Positions 23,801 through 37,090 of a stretch of DNA of 64,000 nucleotides are shown here, in pieces; positions within the stretch are counted from its first letter, which is position 1; every line of letters begins with the position of its first letter. This DNA is from Cardiocondyla obscurior (lineage: Eukaryota > Arthropoda > Insecta > Hymenoptera > Formicidae). Below the pieces are notes generated by a model, which did no database searches, was not told the DNA's origin, and was given only the letters and a program-made list of their open reading frames with translations. Both the position numbers and the translations under genes were made by a program. The DNA is taken from contig NC_091887.1 in assembly GCF_019399895.1 (NCBI RefSeq), positions 496,001-560,000 on the forward strand, given 5' to 3'.

Positions 23801-26637
23801 TTCAAAAATTACCTATACCAATGTGCATACGTCTGTTGAAAATGCTTGACTTCGAGTAAAAAAATTTATAATCGTGATCTTAACAAGAAAAGTTGTACAA
23901 AAAGCGATTGAGAAGTTGCGAAGTTCGAGCTGCGCCGGTTGCAATTCCTAACTGCTAACCAACCAACGAACCAACCCTTCTATGTCGGAGCCACTTCTCG
24001 AAGCCCACTCATAATTACGAAACTTAATTTACGAATAACGATTTAATTGGTTCTCGAAAGGTTCTTTAGAGTTTCGTCTATCCCTAACATCGCACGTGTA
24101 CGCTTCTTCAACATTTCCAAGCGGTTATTTTTTATTATTTTATAAATTTAGAAGCAAGAGTAAATGAAGTGCACGAAGCGGGCGCTTTGTAATTTGTAAA
24201 TTTAGTATTTTTGGAATTATATTGATTTTTTTTTAAATAAATTCGACGTACAATTAGAATCGCGTCTAAGTTCGGCGAAATTGATTTCGTGAAATCGATA
24301 TTATAATTTCGCGCAAGTGATACGCCGCTTTCATTAGTAATCGGTTTAAGAGATTTCCTTTTGAAAAGGATTCTAAAGAGAAAATCCTTTTTTGCTCTTT
24401 TCTTTTTTACGGGCGGAAGCTGTGAAAAGGATAACGCACAACGTACGCGGAATCTCTGTATTTTTGCTCTTTCCCTCGGTCGCGGGAGAGAAAAGAAAGG
24501 TTAGGTCTACACACGAAGTTTCTCGGATTAAAAAAAAAAAAAGAAGAAAAAAAATGAAAGAGAAAGGCTCCCGTAATTCATTGGCTATTGGACGAGACAG
24601 GTGTGTGGCGCGCGTGAGAGGGTGGCATGCGAAAGAGGGTGGTAGGCCGACGAGAGAAATGAAAGGGAGAAGGCGAAAGGTTTCTTACACCACTGCCTCG
24701 CAAAAAGGGGACCGCGGCTGCTGCCCTTTCGCGCGGCAACGAGTTAGGGCGTCGCGACGCCGAGTTTTTTTTTTAATTAGCAGGCTGTGATCCGTCGAGC
24801 GATTTTCTTTTGGCTCTCCGCTTCTCTCTCTCTTTTTTTTTTTTTTTTTTCTTTCTCTTTTTTTCCATCTCATTCCCGCCTTGGCCGGCGTCGCAAACTT
24901 CCTCGCACGCGACGAGGCTCGGAAGCGTACACATCTCGACTCGCTTCACGGCCGTCACGTTCCTCCATTCGTTTATTACCTTCAAATATCACGAACCTCG
25001 GATTCTGACTTCAGAAACGCGATCCCGATTCTGTCGCCTTCCCCTCTTTTCGTATCTTCCCTGGCGAGAGAAGATCCAGGCAACGGAAAGACGAAGCTCC
25101 CTCGGGAGGACACTCGCGCATCGTCTCTGAGTAATTTACTAAGAAAGTCTCTCGGCTGAAACGGCGAATGATCAAAGCGGGTGAAACGAGTAACTTTGCG
25201 ATCGAGAATTGAGAGGTGGGTTCGCAACTCGTAGCTTCACGGATCTCTGCCTAATTTGGTAGTTACGAATGCGTTCGCGTCTTTGCATTAATGATTCGCG
25301 TTAATACATTCTCATTGCGGTTTTTCGATTGACACTTGAATCCCGCAAATGTGGCAAAATTGTCTGGCGCGGTTTGTTTAACGTTCAAGCGTTGATTTAT
25401 AAACCAGAGATAAATGCGTACGGAAGACATTTAAACGAGCGGCTTTTAATTGAAATCGTGCTTTTTTTTCTTGCACACGGAAACGATTTTAGCGATCCAA
25501 GGGACTTTATATCCCACTGTCCACGTTACATGCGTGAAATGGCCACAAAGCTTAGTCAGATCGACACACGCATGTTGCAGACCGACGTAAACGGAGCGGC
25601 TATCTGCCTTCCCATCTTTTATTTAGTCATTACGCTCATCTTTCTCCCTTTCTTTGAGGGCACGCTGTCGGCCGAACCGAGCGAGCAGCGGCGCACCACT
25701 TTGCTCGGAAAAGAGAAAGAGAAAGAGTAAAAAAAAAAAAAAAAGGAGAGAAAAACGAAAGAGAGAGAAAGAGAATTCTGTATGTGGACATACAAGGCCA
25801 CTCGCCAGCGGCTGCTTCAGCAAAAGCTACCCGGTTTCTTTTCCACAGACCCGCATTTACTCTGTGCATTTATAGAGACACTCGAGCCGTGGTCGATGCC
25901 ATCAGGCGACATAATCCACCGCTGCGTTTCGTTTTACCGTGCCCGAGGAAATTAACCGCAAGAAATTATATAATTCTTTCGTTAAGTGAAGACAGGGTCG
26001 GAATCTAACGCCCCGCCCGGCGTATCGTATCCCGGCCCACGTATGCGCGACCGATTAAAACTCCATTTATCAAACCCGGCGATTAAATCGCCGGGAAAAA
26101 GCGTATCGGAAACTTCCTTTCCCCAGTTTACATCCGTAATGTCGAATAAAATATTAGTCAACGGCGTTACGTCACATTCATATTCATATTACGTTCATTA
26201 AAAAAATATCAGGCGATTAAGTCAGCCGGGACATTTCGCTGCAATTATACATATGTCGTGGCCGACGTACGGGAGAAGGAATTTCATTGGCGAGCTCCAA
26301 CAGATTCGAACTTCAACACGTGCAAATGATGCTTTTATGCGCTCGTATGAGACATCAATGTAAATTGCGCCGTCTCAACCACCCCTATTTCAATACTGGA
26401 AATTGCACCCCCTCTGGGGGAACACCCCGCGGAGCTGTACCACTAATACATGTATGCACGCGCGTTCTCTCTCCATGGCCGTCGAGACGGTGAAAATAAA
26501 TTAACGAGGTGTTTGTCCGCCATCGGGCACCCGTTGCTCCTTTTTTTTTCCTCCTTTCTCCGACGCGCTTGCGGGATTAAAATCATCGTGGCTTTAATAA
26601 TTACCGCTGGACGAATGTGTTAAATGAGGCGCGCGTT

Positions 26638-26660
26638 GCGACGCGACGCGACGCGACGCG
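26638..26660. repeat. (ACGCG)n pentanucleotide repeat
   Basis: About four and a half copies of ACGCG in a row. It is entirely CpG-bearing, consistent with the low CpG depletion across the window. Confidence 0.8.
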
Positions 26661-29600
26661 CCGTGCCGGGCCGAGCTGGAGCTTTTTACCGGGTATTATT
26701 TACAGCTCGAGTCCCACAATGAGCATAGCCGGGACACGGCGCGAAACCAGTTTACTTGTCCCTCGCCGACATTGTGCCGCGTCGAGAATAGATAAATGCG
26801 AAATTTTCAAACAAAACGGAGCACGGGAAAAAACGTGAAAGAGCCTGTTGGCGTGACGGCGCATATTTCCGCGGTGCATGAGAAAAAAGAAGTCATTTCT
26901 ATGACAAAATAGTACGCGAAATAGATGTAATAAATTTACACGGAAAAAATCCGCAGACGTAGAAACAAATTATTATGCGGAATATTAAAAAAAAGGTAAT
27001 TTCTCGGGGGTTCAATAAAATTATATGTACTTATCGGTAACAAAATTTTGCGCGTCTGAATTTCTCTTCTCACGCATGTTCCTTAAAATCAGCAAAATTC
27101 TAATATTTTAAATTTATATACACGGTAGCTTTTAGTTTATAAATGACGTAAGGAAAGAACGAACGAACATATTTCGTTGCACTTTTGTGCAATGTACACC
27201 GAAGGGCAGAGACAGGGGATGAGAGAACGGAGAGAAATCAGTCTTCGGCAAACCGGCCGGCGCGGTAAATACATACGGTACATGTGAAACTCGACGCACA
27301 CGACGTTAAAGTCACGTTCGCTAGCTGCCGTCGCCATATCTACCTTTCAGCGTACAATGAAGTACTTTACGCTTTTGTAGACATTTTTACTTGATATAAA
27401 ATATTAATAATTTTTTTTCTTTTATTTTTATCACGCGAAAACAACAAATTAAAGTTTATAAGACGTATATTTAAGTACTTTCTGCGGAACGAAATTAAAA
27501 AATTAAAAGTACAAAGCTGATGCAAGATAAGAAGCTTAATGTCGTGCTATTTACGCGATCGCTGTTTACTTTTTCTTCCTGTTGAAGGAAGTAATTACAG
27601 AAAATTTGAAAAAAATATAATAAAACGTACTTCGGTACGGCAATTATATTACTGTGATAATACAAATTTAAACGTGTGCTCGATAACATGCCGCTTAATA
27701 CGGAAACGAGTAATAGAAATTTCCTTAATAATTAATCCTCTTAAAAAAAATATGCATATTAAGATATTACGAGAAAATCTGAAAACGTATGTGTTACGGA
27801 GATAAACGGAATCTTCCTTTCGCGCTCTTTAAATCCGCATCCCAGGTCTTTTCGTCATTCGCGCTTATTCCCTCGAATTTTGCATACTCGTCCTTTTCTT
27901 CGTCCCGCGCCTACGGTCACGCGAGGCGTCGCTCAATGTTTTCTCATCCTTTCGCTTATCTCTTAAACTTGCGCTCCTCGCGGCGAGATCGTCGCGTCGC
28001 CGCGGTGCTCTTACGCGTAGTCACCGTGAATTTATCTCGCGAGCGTTTATTTTAAAGAGCGATATTGTCCTCGCAGACGGTGGCTGTTACAAACTATTGT
28101 TATTTCAACGATGGCACTACAGGTTTAATCAAATTGCAATCAAGAGAGGCCCGGGCTGGTTATCATTGTGCGCTCGCACGCAATCGAAGATGTCGTTAAC
28201 GGATATTGATTTTTCTGTCGCGCACGTCTCGCGTCTATCGAGACGTGCCTCGTTCTGAGGTCGATGCTCGTTAGAACATGGAAACTCGTTTAGTAGCGAT
28301 AATAATGCGCACTGTCGATCGACGCCCCCCTTCGCGGGGAAAAGGGGGACGTGGGGGAGAGACAAAACCCGAGTGCAAAAACGTGGAAATTTTATTGTTT
28401 ATCGGTGTCGCCGGGATTTATTGATTTCGTCTGTTGTCCAAGTAATTGCGAGGTCCGATTTTCCCGCACACGTTCCGGAAACGTTACGACAATGGACCTC
28501 GCGATAGATGTTAAATCAATTTTAACAAACCAGCTGGATATTCCTTTTAGACGAGCTGTTCATTTCGAAAACGAACCGAAGGCGAGTTTTATACACGCCT
28601 CGCGCATTTAATATTTTTAAAAATATTTTTATTCCAATTGTAAGTTCGTCGCGCGACACTGCGAGGCGCCTGGAAAAGTTTTCGATATTTCGAAATAGTT
28701 TTGCGAAATAACTTTTCAGATTTGATGACCGTGGAATTTTACGAGCAGCGAAAGTACAACGCGTAATGGTACTGATATAAACCTGTATATTTCGACGGTA
28801 TCGCATGGGAATCTCGCGAGCGACCGTCGAGTAAAACCGACATTGAATGCGCGCGATTATATATAATCGTCATTCTCTTCGTGTGCATCTCGTGTCGCCA
28901 TTTAAACGTATCTACTCATTTGCACGCCTCCGCGCCGCATCGAGTCGTCAAATTAATTTCCACGAGTCGTTCGTGCATACCATTATTGAATGTGCCTCTC
29001 GCCACCCCCTCCGAACCCTCGTCGTTTCGTCCCCTCGCGTCAAATAACGATCCCTCGAGTAAGAAAAATAGAAAAACCAGCCGCGCGGCAGTTGTCATTT
29101 GCAGCCGACGATTACTTTCGCGCCGTTGAATCGCGAATTCGCGAAAAACTCAGGTCTGACAGCGCGTGAAGAGTCTCGGAATTTTATAAATATCCAACGT
29201 ATCGATCCCGCGACTTCCGACCGCCGATAAAGCGCATCGATTTTGTCTCGAAATCACCAGTTGCAAATCACTTCGTTGCAGATACAGACGAAAAGTTCTC
29301 AAGTTGCGCTTTCGATCTTTTTCCCCCGATCTTTTTTCCCGAGAGAATACTCAGCGGTATGGTAGTTCGAGTCACGAATAATTGAACGTCAGCTCTTTTT
29401 TTTCGTGAGGTTGTTTTAAGGGATAAACAAAAAACTTCGATTTCCCCGCTCGTTCTCGAAGTAGACTCGTTTAAAAATATTATTTACACCTCGTCACTTA
29501 GATATTTTTTCCCCGCTGACAAGCATATTATTTTTACATGCGCGCAATTTTACCGAGCAATCTGAAAATCTTTCACATCGCGGCTGCAAATTACCTTGTC

Positions 29601-30159
29601 GCTCGATCGCCCGTTTTGCGACCGTTCTTCGAAAGTTACCGTGAGTGCTTACAGTGCTATTATCGACGGCGCTTATCACACCGCTGTCGATTCTGTTCGA
29701 TGGTGTAACGGACGACGGATGCATTACCTCATCTACTCCGCGGATCCTAGCACTTTCCTCCGCTAGAAACGTGTCTGGGAAATCGTCGCCGCGGCGAAGT
29801 CGTATCGATACTATATTAAGCGGATATTTATGGGGGAATCGAGACGAGCATCCCGCTGCGGGGTGAGAAATTCTTTGTTTCTTTCTTTCTACCGACGATG
29901 GTCAGGAACGCGGCCAGGGTGAAGAGCGAAGAATGAGAGAAAGGGAGAGGAGAAAGGTGGAGGCAGGGATGATTTTCGTATGAATATTCAACTCGCATCG
30001 ATGCACCGTCACCTTCTTTTTTTCCCTTCAATGTATACGCGTACTCCCGATTCGTTACTCGTTCGTATCGTAGCCTCTGCCTTTTTTCTTTTTTTTTGTT
30101 CTTTTTTTTTCCTCACGTCTCGACATTGGCCTAATTTATGCGCGCGCTACGTGCGTGAT

Positions 30160-30700
30160 ATTTTTTAAGGGACCTCAATTACAAACTACGAAAGAAAAAA
30201 ATCATGCGACTTACCAATCTGCATGAGTTTCAGCGGAGTTGTAGAATTCTGGCGTTGGCTGTAACATAAAATAAAATATATTATTGTAGACGTGTAAATT
30301 GGTTTATAAAATTAATTAAAAAAAAAAAAGGTAAAAGTTTTAATTTAATATTTTATTTTAAAAAATGTATATTCACCTAAGAGTTGCTCCGCCGATGCAG
30401 GATGCCCATCCTGAGCCTGCTCCTCCTCTCAGATGGGACGTGTCGAGCCATCCTTCCGCGTAGTCACTCGCGAACACCCCGACCGTGATTTTACAATCGC
30501 GATAATTATTAATCACTTCCGCGCGTCCCTGTTCGGTACTCGCGTTTCGAATAAAGCCGTCCGAATACTGTACGGAACTCCCGAAACGACCGACGAACCG
30601 GCTGCGGTTCGTATAATTAATAATATCGGCGGTGACGATACTTTAGTTGACAGCAGCGGACGGCAGCTGCGTCGATCTGTAACAAAAGAAAAAAATACAT
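30160..30700 (-). repeat. Dispersed spliced-looking repeat, copy 3 (partial)
   Basis: This copy contains only blocks B and A. Block B on the minus strand is 30676-30377 (300 nt; acceptor GTTACAG, donor GTGAAT). Block A is 30258-30215 (44 nt; acceptor GTTACAG, donor GTAAGT). Blocks C and D are absent, so the copy is truncated on its minus-strand 5' side. The left end, GATATTTTTTAAGG followed by AATTACAAACTACG, resembles the left ends of the copies at 6188 and 62595. Block lengths differ between copies by amounts not divisible by three, which argues against a conserved protein. Confidence 0.7.
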
Positions 30701-31633
30701 AATTTAATAAACGCCAACAATAAAATCGATTATTAGCTAATCTTAATTAAAAACGTATAGGAGAGTTCAGAAAAGTGTCTTGAAAAGTATCCTTTCTTTA
30801 AAAATTTTGTAAGAAGGTCCGTGCGGAGGTTTTGGACTTGGCGATCGATCGTTCGTATCTCAAAATCTATTGTTCGCGTCTTTTTCGATGTTCGACGCGA
30901 GAAGAGACGCGGCAGCGCGACGGATGCCGTAGGCGGAACTAGCGTAATTCGAAAACGAGATTTTTCTCGTGGAAGAGCTCTTGTTCGGCGGAGAGATAAT
31001 GGATCCGCCGGCGGAAAGGCACCGATAAAACTTCACCGTGGAAGCTGCGAGCTCAAAGTTCTGCCGTTGTTCGCGGTTACTTCGCATTCTGAATATGCGA
31101 TGCGAAGAGATAAATAAATCGACACGCCTCCGAGGAACTTCATCGCGATAAGTATCATCGGCATTGGATTTTCCTTTGATCGTTCTTTTTTTCCCTCGTC
31201 ATATTTCAATAGTCGTACCTACTTTTAGTTGGTAATTTTAGATTCGCGTTGATGTAACTCTCGATGAAAGGAAAAGGAATACGCGAGTTTCGGCTAATTT
31301 TATCATTTACGGTGAATTAAATTTTTTTAAGTATCTGTAAGTCTTTTTTTTTTTTTTTTCCTGCAAATTAACGATATCCGCACAATGTCGTACGCACGAA
31401 GATTTTCACGTTACACGATTTACGTATATATAAATAATTTAGTCATGTGGCGCCGGCGTTATTTCCCGCCCGCGCGGATTAACTTCTCCCGGGCCGTTCT
31501 CGAAACTCGCGGATCTCCTCGTCCTGAAGGAGAAAGCAGGAGAATCTCTCCTAGAGCACTTTGTTTGCCGAAGTGCTGTTGGAGATCGAGATCGAGAGAA
31601 TGCGAGGGACAGAGACAGAAAAGGGGAAAGGGG

Positions 31634-31765
31634 GAGAGAGCGAGAGAGAGAGAGAGAGAGATACAGCTGAAGAGCTTCGCGATATTCACGTTGGAGAGGA
31701 TGGGCAGAGACGCGCGCTAATCGGATCACCCGGTATATGTGTGTGCTTCTCTCTCTCTCTCTCTC
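31634..31765. repeat. GA and CT microsatellites
   Basis: A GA run at 31634-31661 (one interruption) is followed by a CT run at 31747-31765, so the two tracts are inverted relative to each other and about 85 bp apart. Confidence 0.85.
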
Positions 31766-32238
31766 GAGTGCGGCGGTTCCTACACGGAGCTCTGAAAGTG
31801 CCTTCGATCCTTGCCCCGCTAGACTTAACGGCATAGTTTATGAATTACGTTGTAATCGCGTTAACATTCCCGTGCCGTCGTGCCGTGCATTTCTGCATGC
31901 ACGTGTGCGTGCATCTCACGCACGTGCTTCATGTACGCCGCATCGTCGCATCCTCGACTCGAGTAGTTGATGTAATCAGATCAGGAGGATCGGTCTCGCG
32001 TTCCGTATGCGCTCCGTTATGGGATATATCACGGGGATACTTTGTTGCGTGATTTCGGTGTAACAGCATTAGCCCCCCCAACCCCCTGCGTGAATAAGCG
32101 TTCGAAAGTAATCGTCATGTATAGCGCGCAACGAGAGAGATTCAGGGTTCGTTGAAAGGCATCGAGACTTGAGAACGTCAGCTTTGAAAGATGTATCACT
32201 TTTCGCGCGAGTCATTTTTAATATCAATCTCGTACCTA

Positions 32239-32297
32239 AATTATAGACTATAGAATTAAAGACTATAGAACTAAATTATAAACTATAGAATTATAGA
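32239..32297. repeat. Short imperfect tandem repeat (ACTATAGAA units)
   Basis: Three imperfect copies of an AT-rich unit carrying ACTATAGAA lie in 32239-32297, about 160 bp upstream of the recursive-splice-like junction. Confidence 0.65.
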
Positions 32298-32445
32298 TAA
32301 ATTTAATTATACCGGATCTTTAATGCAGCAATTATTTTTAAAGTACCTATATTATTTAAAAATAAAATTAATAGAAATTAATTAATATTCTTTTTTTTTT
32401 TAATTTTTATATGAAATAATATTGCGATTTAAAATGTGCGATTTT

Positions 32446-32466
32446 TAAATTTCAGGTAAGACCTAA
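32446..32466 (+). promoter_or_regulatory. Recursive-splice-like junction (AG|GTAAGA) in the giant intron
   Basis: A 3' splice site (TTTTTAAATTTCAG, AG at 32454-32455) directly abuts a 5' splice site (GTAAGACC at 32456), the arrangement of a recursive splice site or zero-nucleotide exon. A long T run lies about 50 bp upstream (32391-32401). The junction sits near the middle of the 50.5-kb intron. Its donor shares GTAAGACCT with the exon-1 donor at 5771, so splicing here would restore the same donor. A chance match is possible because the pyrimidine tract next to the AG is only moderate. Confidence 0.5.
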
Positions 32467-32584
32467 GACTTCTGCACACTTCTGCACGGACACGTGTCCT
32501 GAGTATCGCTCGCTGTTACGAATTATTGCTGGTCAGGACTATCTTTTATCTTCGCGTATTTCGACGAGTAACGGCAACTTAACG
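32456..32584 (+). other. Candidate RS-exon or cassette exon, 129 nt, open in frame
   Basis: Directly after the junction at 32455/32456 the sequence is open for 43 codons in the frame of the upstream coding exon. It ends at AACG|GTAAGC (donor at 32585). Its length is a multiple of three, so inclusion would keep MDFVILK in frame with the exon at 56277. The codons start VRPKTSAHFCTDTCPEYRS and contain three cysteines. Recursive splice sites are often followed by such a cryptic exon with its own donor. Inclusion would place a hydrophilic insert before the signal-like segment, so it may be normally skipped. Confidence 0.35.
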
Positions 32585-32585
32585 G

Positions 32586-35500
32586 TAAGCTTATCGCGGC
32601 GACCTCAAAGGTTGACCCTCCACCTTTCCGACATCGAGCCTTGGCTGAAAACTCGCTTTCGACTTGGCTGCCGCTTTCAGACCGCCAGCCATCTCGACCC
32701 ACTCGTAGTAGAACTTGCGGCTGCCACTACCAAACCGAAACGCCAACTGAACTTATTCTGACGGAAGATCTAAAACTTCGAGACGATTCTTCTAAAACGA
32801 AATCTTTTGTCCGCTCCTCTCTTTCTCTTGTCTCGTTTTAATTTCTTTTTCATCGCGATTACTGCAAGACAGTTGTCGGCAGTTTTGTTCTCTCGAGTAT
32901 CATTTGCCCGTCGGTGTTACAAAAACGCTAAAATGCTACGACGGGTTATCGATAAACGCTGTCCGTCTCGGCCGGAAATTAATTGGGAATTAAAATATTT
33001 TTATTCCCTCGAAAGATATCTATTTTTAACATACAATTCGATTTTACGCGAATAAAGAAATATACGGGTGGGATTATCAATTCTTTTTGATATCATAGCG
33101 CGAGGGAATCCCGAAATTTCTCTTCCCGGCGGCCGAATGACAAAAATCACCCCGTCGCACGCGAACAACCGCGGTAATTTGTTTCGAAGGACGACAAGTA
33201 AATATCGTTCGGACAGAACGGCCGACCGAAAGTCCGCCGTGTTTTTGGACGGTAAAAAAAAAAAAAAAGGAAAAAAAAATATATGGTGGATGCGAGTCCC
33301 GAGACCCCATCTTGCCTCTCATCCCGTCGCCGTCCGGCGGATCCCCATGTCTCTCGTTTTTTTTTCGGCCCCTTTCCCCCATTTGGGAAATTCGTGCGCG
33401 CCACCGGTTGCTACGGGGTGGATAAATCACTGGGTTGATTTTGAACGATCACGAGTCGTGTAAAACAACGATTTTTTCCACGAGACATACACGCGCATCG
33501 GTAGTTCCGGTTTATCACCGGCCGTTCCTCGGTGCGAAATATCGCGCACGTCACATTTGCCATTGTTTCCAGACGCGACGTTATAAAATGAAAGGCTGTA
33601 AGGGTCGGTAGAATAAAATAAAATTTTCACCGCGAGCTACTTCGAGCGTAATTGATAATTGCCGAAGACGAAAGACTTCCCTCGGCCCTATCTCGAAATA
33701 TAATTTTCTTTTTCCCTCCCGATCGTCGTTAATCGCAGCAAAATTTTTCGCCGCGTGGCATACGTTCTGCCTCGAAGTAAGCCGCTTCGGGACGACGACC
33801 CGTGACAATTCAGACAGCCGGTACGTGATTGGCAGGCGGGACGCAGGAAAAACCGCGGTAGACAGAAGGACACTTTTCACTTGTCAGTTTCCGGGTTGGA
33901 TTCCGGAGATTCCGCGCGCATTGAATGTACGTCGTACCTCCGCGTGCCAATTTATCCCTCGGGGGAGCTCTTTTTCTGTTTCCCCTTTCGCCCGCCGTTC
34001 CGCCCCACTTACCCCTCGTTGAACATGCATACACCGGACTGGGCTGACCGCGCTGAATGCGGCTGCATTTTGCGCCAGCGAAACGGGGAGGGGGAGGGTG
34101 TTCCCGCACTTCTGCCGGAGCGTCCGCACAATGGGCTCCTACGAACGTGAAGCTTCGAACTTTTCCGCGGTACGGCGGGTCCTCGAAAGTTCCGAAAAAC
34201 ATAGTCGGGAAAGGACACGAGAACTCTCGGCTTGTTTCAATCGATGCACCCCCCCGAAATCTACTCTTATTCGTGTATACGACCTCGGAACGGCGCGTGA
34301 TGTTGTCGAAACGCCACCAGCTGTTTGCTCCAATACATATGGCGTAATGCACGTGGCGAACGCGCATAACTTTTAGACTCGGCACTTTCGTATAATGCCA
34401 GTTTAGAGGACCCTTCACCCTTTCATTTTCTACCACGCTCGTCGCTTCGTCCCGCGAGGGTTTTAGGAAAAGTAATTACTTTAATAACGCCACGCGCGGC
34501 GGCAACATTGACAACGCGTTCGTAAAAAAATTGCGATTGTTAATAATACGAAAGAAAAAAAAAAAGAACAACTTTGAAAGGCAAGCCTTAATAAAAAGAA
34601 GTGAAATATGAGAAGCGTGGGTCTGATTAGAGGGCTTCCAAATGTAAAATTCCTGACGCGGAAGCTGAATGACGATAGCAAACTGAGGGGGAGCGCGCGG
34701 TTGTGGGAAGGGTAGGTGTACGAGATATAACGGATATAACGTGAGATCCTGACTTCCGCATGCCCTGACGCCGCGAAGGGAAAGGGCGAACGGCGGAGGG
34801 ACGGCGACGTGTACCCGTCGAACGAGATATTTTTATCGGATCTTATACCAGGGGTGGGTGCAAGCCGCTTCGTAATCTCGGTTCCCGAAGGCGCGAAGAA
34901 GGGAGCGATGAAGGGACCGTAAGAAGGTAATAAGGGCGGCTCTTCAGGCCGCCGCCGGCGTCGCTGAGCACCGTCATCTTTGTAGCTTCGAGAAATAGGC
35001 TTGCCGGATATTATTCGAGGGCTTCGTAATATTAATTAACAATCAAAGACATACAGCAATAAAATAATTTTTTCTTTAGTTGTGCAAACTTGTAGAATAC
35101 TTATAAAAATTAGGGCTCTATTTTTTTTTAAACGCGAATGGATAAACGTTGATACAAAAATTCTTGCACGCGATTTAGCAAATTTTACTTTCGGGCAGAT
35201 TTTTTTTTTTCTTTTTTTCCGCATCCGTGTGCACACAAATTACATTTTCCTAAATGGAAAAATCTGATTTTGTTTACATAAATTAACTTCCTTTTATTAT
35301 TTTGCATGCAAAAACGTGGATATTGGAAGGTGCATATTTTACCAAAATTTCATTCTAATATATATTCTAATAAAAATATCTTTGTCGGCGACTTTATTTT
35401 TATATCCCGATATTTTTGTTTTAAAAATTCATCTAAAAATAATGAGATAAGTTAATTAAAAAGACACAATTGCGCAATGCGCTCCGAAAATATAGTATAA

Positions 35501-37090
35501 CGCACTTTATAGCACGGGGTTAGTCTACTTGCTGAAAAAGATCGGCTTACACTTTACGGAAATAGATTTTTGACTTGTGCGAGACTGTTGCCTCTCCATT
35601 GTTTCGTTTTATCCACGCTCCGAAAAAAACTACAGTTTGTCGCAGCTGCTAGAATTATCCTTGCGTGATATTTAATATACGGGGCTACTATTATCCTTTT
35701 TCATATCCTTTAACGATTAGGCTTTTATGCGCGGCGGAAGCATAAAACGACGTCTTTTATTTCGCTGAAAGCTCTTCGTTTTTCTCCGGCGTGGAACATC
35801 GCGCGGATGATATGTAGCCGAGATACATAACTTTCTCGCTGGAATTTCTGTTATTTTCCTGGCAACGTTCCTTTTGTGAGGAGGGGGCGAGGTGTAAAAC
35901 TCGTGAGAATGTCGGAATGCAATAAGCGCGCGATCTTTCGGCTTGCATCAGATTGCCGTGAGACGGGAAGACGTAAAAGGAGAGGAGACTGAGAAAACCA
36001 AGAAAAGTTGAATCGATTCAGGATATCGCTCGCGATTACAGTTTCCATGCCGCGCTTTCATCTCCCCCTGTAACGGTTCGTGTATCGCTTCAAGTGCCTC
36101 GCGCTTCGAAGATTAAAAAGATTAAATTGTTCAATGCGAATTCTTCCCTGGGCGCGTCGCGAAAGTTTTCTTGTCGTTATTAAAATGGAATTCGACGGTA
36201 ATTAAATCATCGCGGTCCCCGACGTGTCTCGGCTTTAATTAGGTGTCTACGTCTGTCGCGTTAAATTCGCACCTGTCGAAAGGGCCAACGTGGAACCGCG
36301 AAATCGCGCCGAGTAGGTCACCCGTGAAAAATCCGATCGCACCGTTGGTGATTAATTACGAATGTCGCCGCAGCTCGAAAGGGAAGTGACAAACGGCGTA
36401 GTTAAGGACCGGCAGAATCTCCGGTGAGGCAATTTTAAATCTAAAACCACGGTCTGTATGTCAATGCTGACTAATCAGTTAATTCACGCCGGTGCTCCGG
36501 AGGAAGAAATGGATTTCGCTGGGACAATGGCGAGCAAATTATCGGTGAGCGGCCGAGCGACGTTAATGAAAGCTCGACGAGCAGAATGGCCGGTTGATTG
36601 GTCGGTTCGTTGCGTTTCACCGTAACGCGTGATTACGTGCTGTTTACATCGTGTCGCCGTTTGTGTCTCGATATATGTATGTCGCTCGTGCGCGTAATTT
36701 CAACGCAGGGCTGACTGATAACCCCTTCGACGGATAATCATGTCAGAATGATACGGGCGATCTTGCCCCTACATCAAGGGCCGTAACGAGTATCAACAAT
36801 CGAATCGTTATCGCGTATTATGGGGTGAAAACTTTCGGGTGCGAATAAAAACCTGCTCGAATTGATAAAACGGATAAACCTCGGAAGTCGAAAGTTCGAG
36901 CTTAACTTTTCTATTTAATTAAAGCTGTAGTTTGCATTGTAATAAAATAATACGTATTTTTTTTTTTTTATAGAGCAGAGTTTAGATACTATTGTTAAGA
37001 CAGACGCACCGTTTGAAGCGAGTTTTGACGATCGCGTATCTTATCAAGCGCTTTTAAGACCGCGCAACTAACGTCCGTCGTCCGTCGATC
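32586..37090. other. Intronic sequence without recognised genes
   Basis: No supported gene. The minus-strand opening 33810-34436 (208 codons) is in CpG-rich sequence open in several frames at once, and shows no splice-bounded or family-like features. AT-rich poly(A)/poly(T) stretches occur near 34553-34565 and 35202-35219. Confidence 0.4.

Larger units (their letters stand above)
7875..30159. other. Intronic sequence without recognised genes
   Basis: I see no gene here on either strand. The stretch is CpG-rich with many open frames on both strands, but without splice-bounded exons or recognisable protein motifs. It holds the fold-backs at 9498-9624 and 12305-12413, hairpins at 10762-10830, 11191-11213 and 15218-15244, poly(T) at 12436-12458 and 20832-20851, and (ACGCG)n at 26638-26660. 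The minus-strand opening 17932-18243 has somewhat protein-like composition and is flagged only as a possibility. Confidence 0.4.
30770..32380. other. Intronic sequence without recognised genes
   Basis: No supported gene. It holds a GA tract at 31634-31661, a CT tract at 31747-31765, and a small imperfect tandem array at 32239-32297 built on GACTATAGAATTA-like units. Confidence 0.4.

Noticed and set aside
25329..25730. 133-codon ORF with a hydrophobic segment
   Set aside because: It lacks an ATG at its reported start, ends in a GA-rich tract giving Lys/Glu, and has no homologue that I recognise.
28612..28632. A/T palindrome (AATATTTTTAAAAATATTTTT)
   Set aside because: Low-complexity A/T palindromes of this size are expected in sequence of this composition.
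33810..34436. 208-codon minus-strand ORF
   Set aside because: CpG-rich region open in several frames at once. No recognisable family and no splice-bounded structure.
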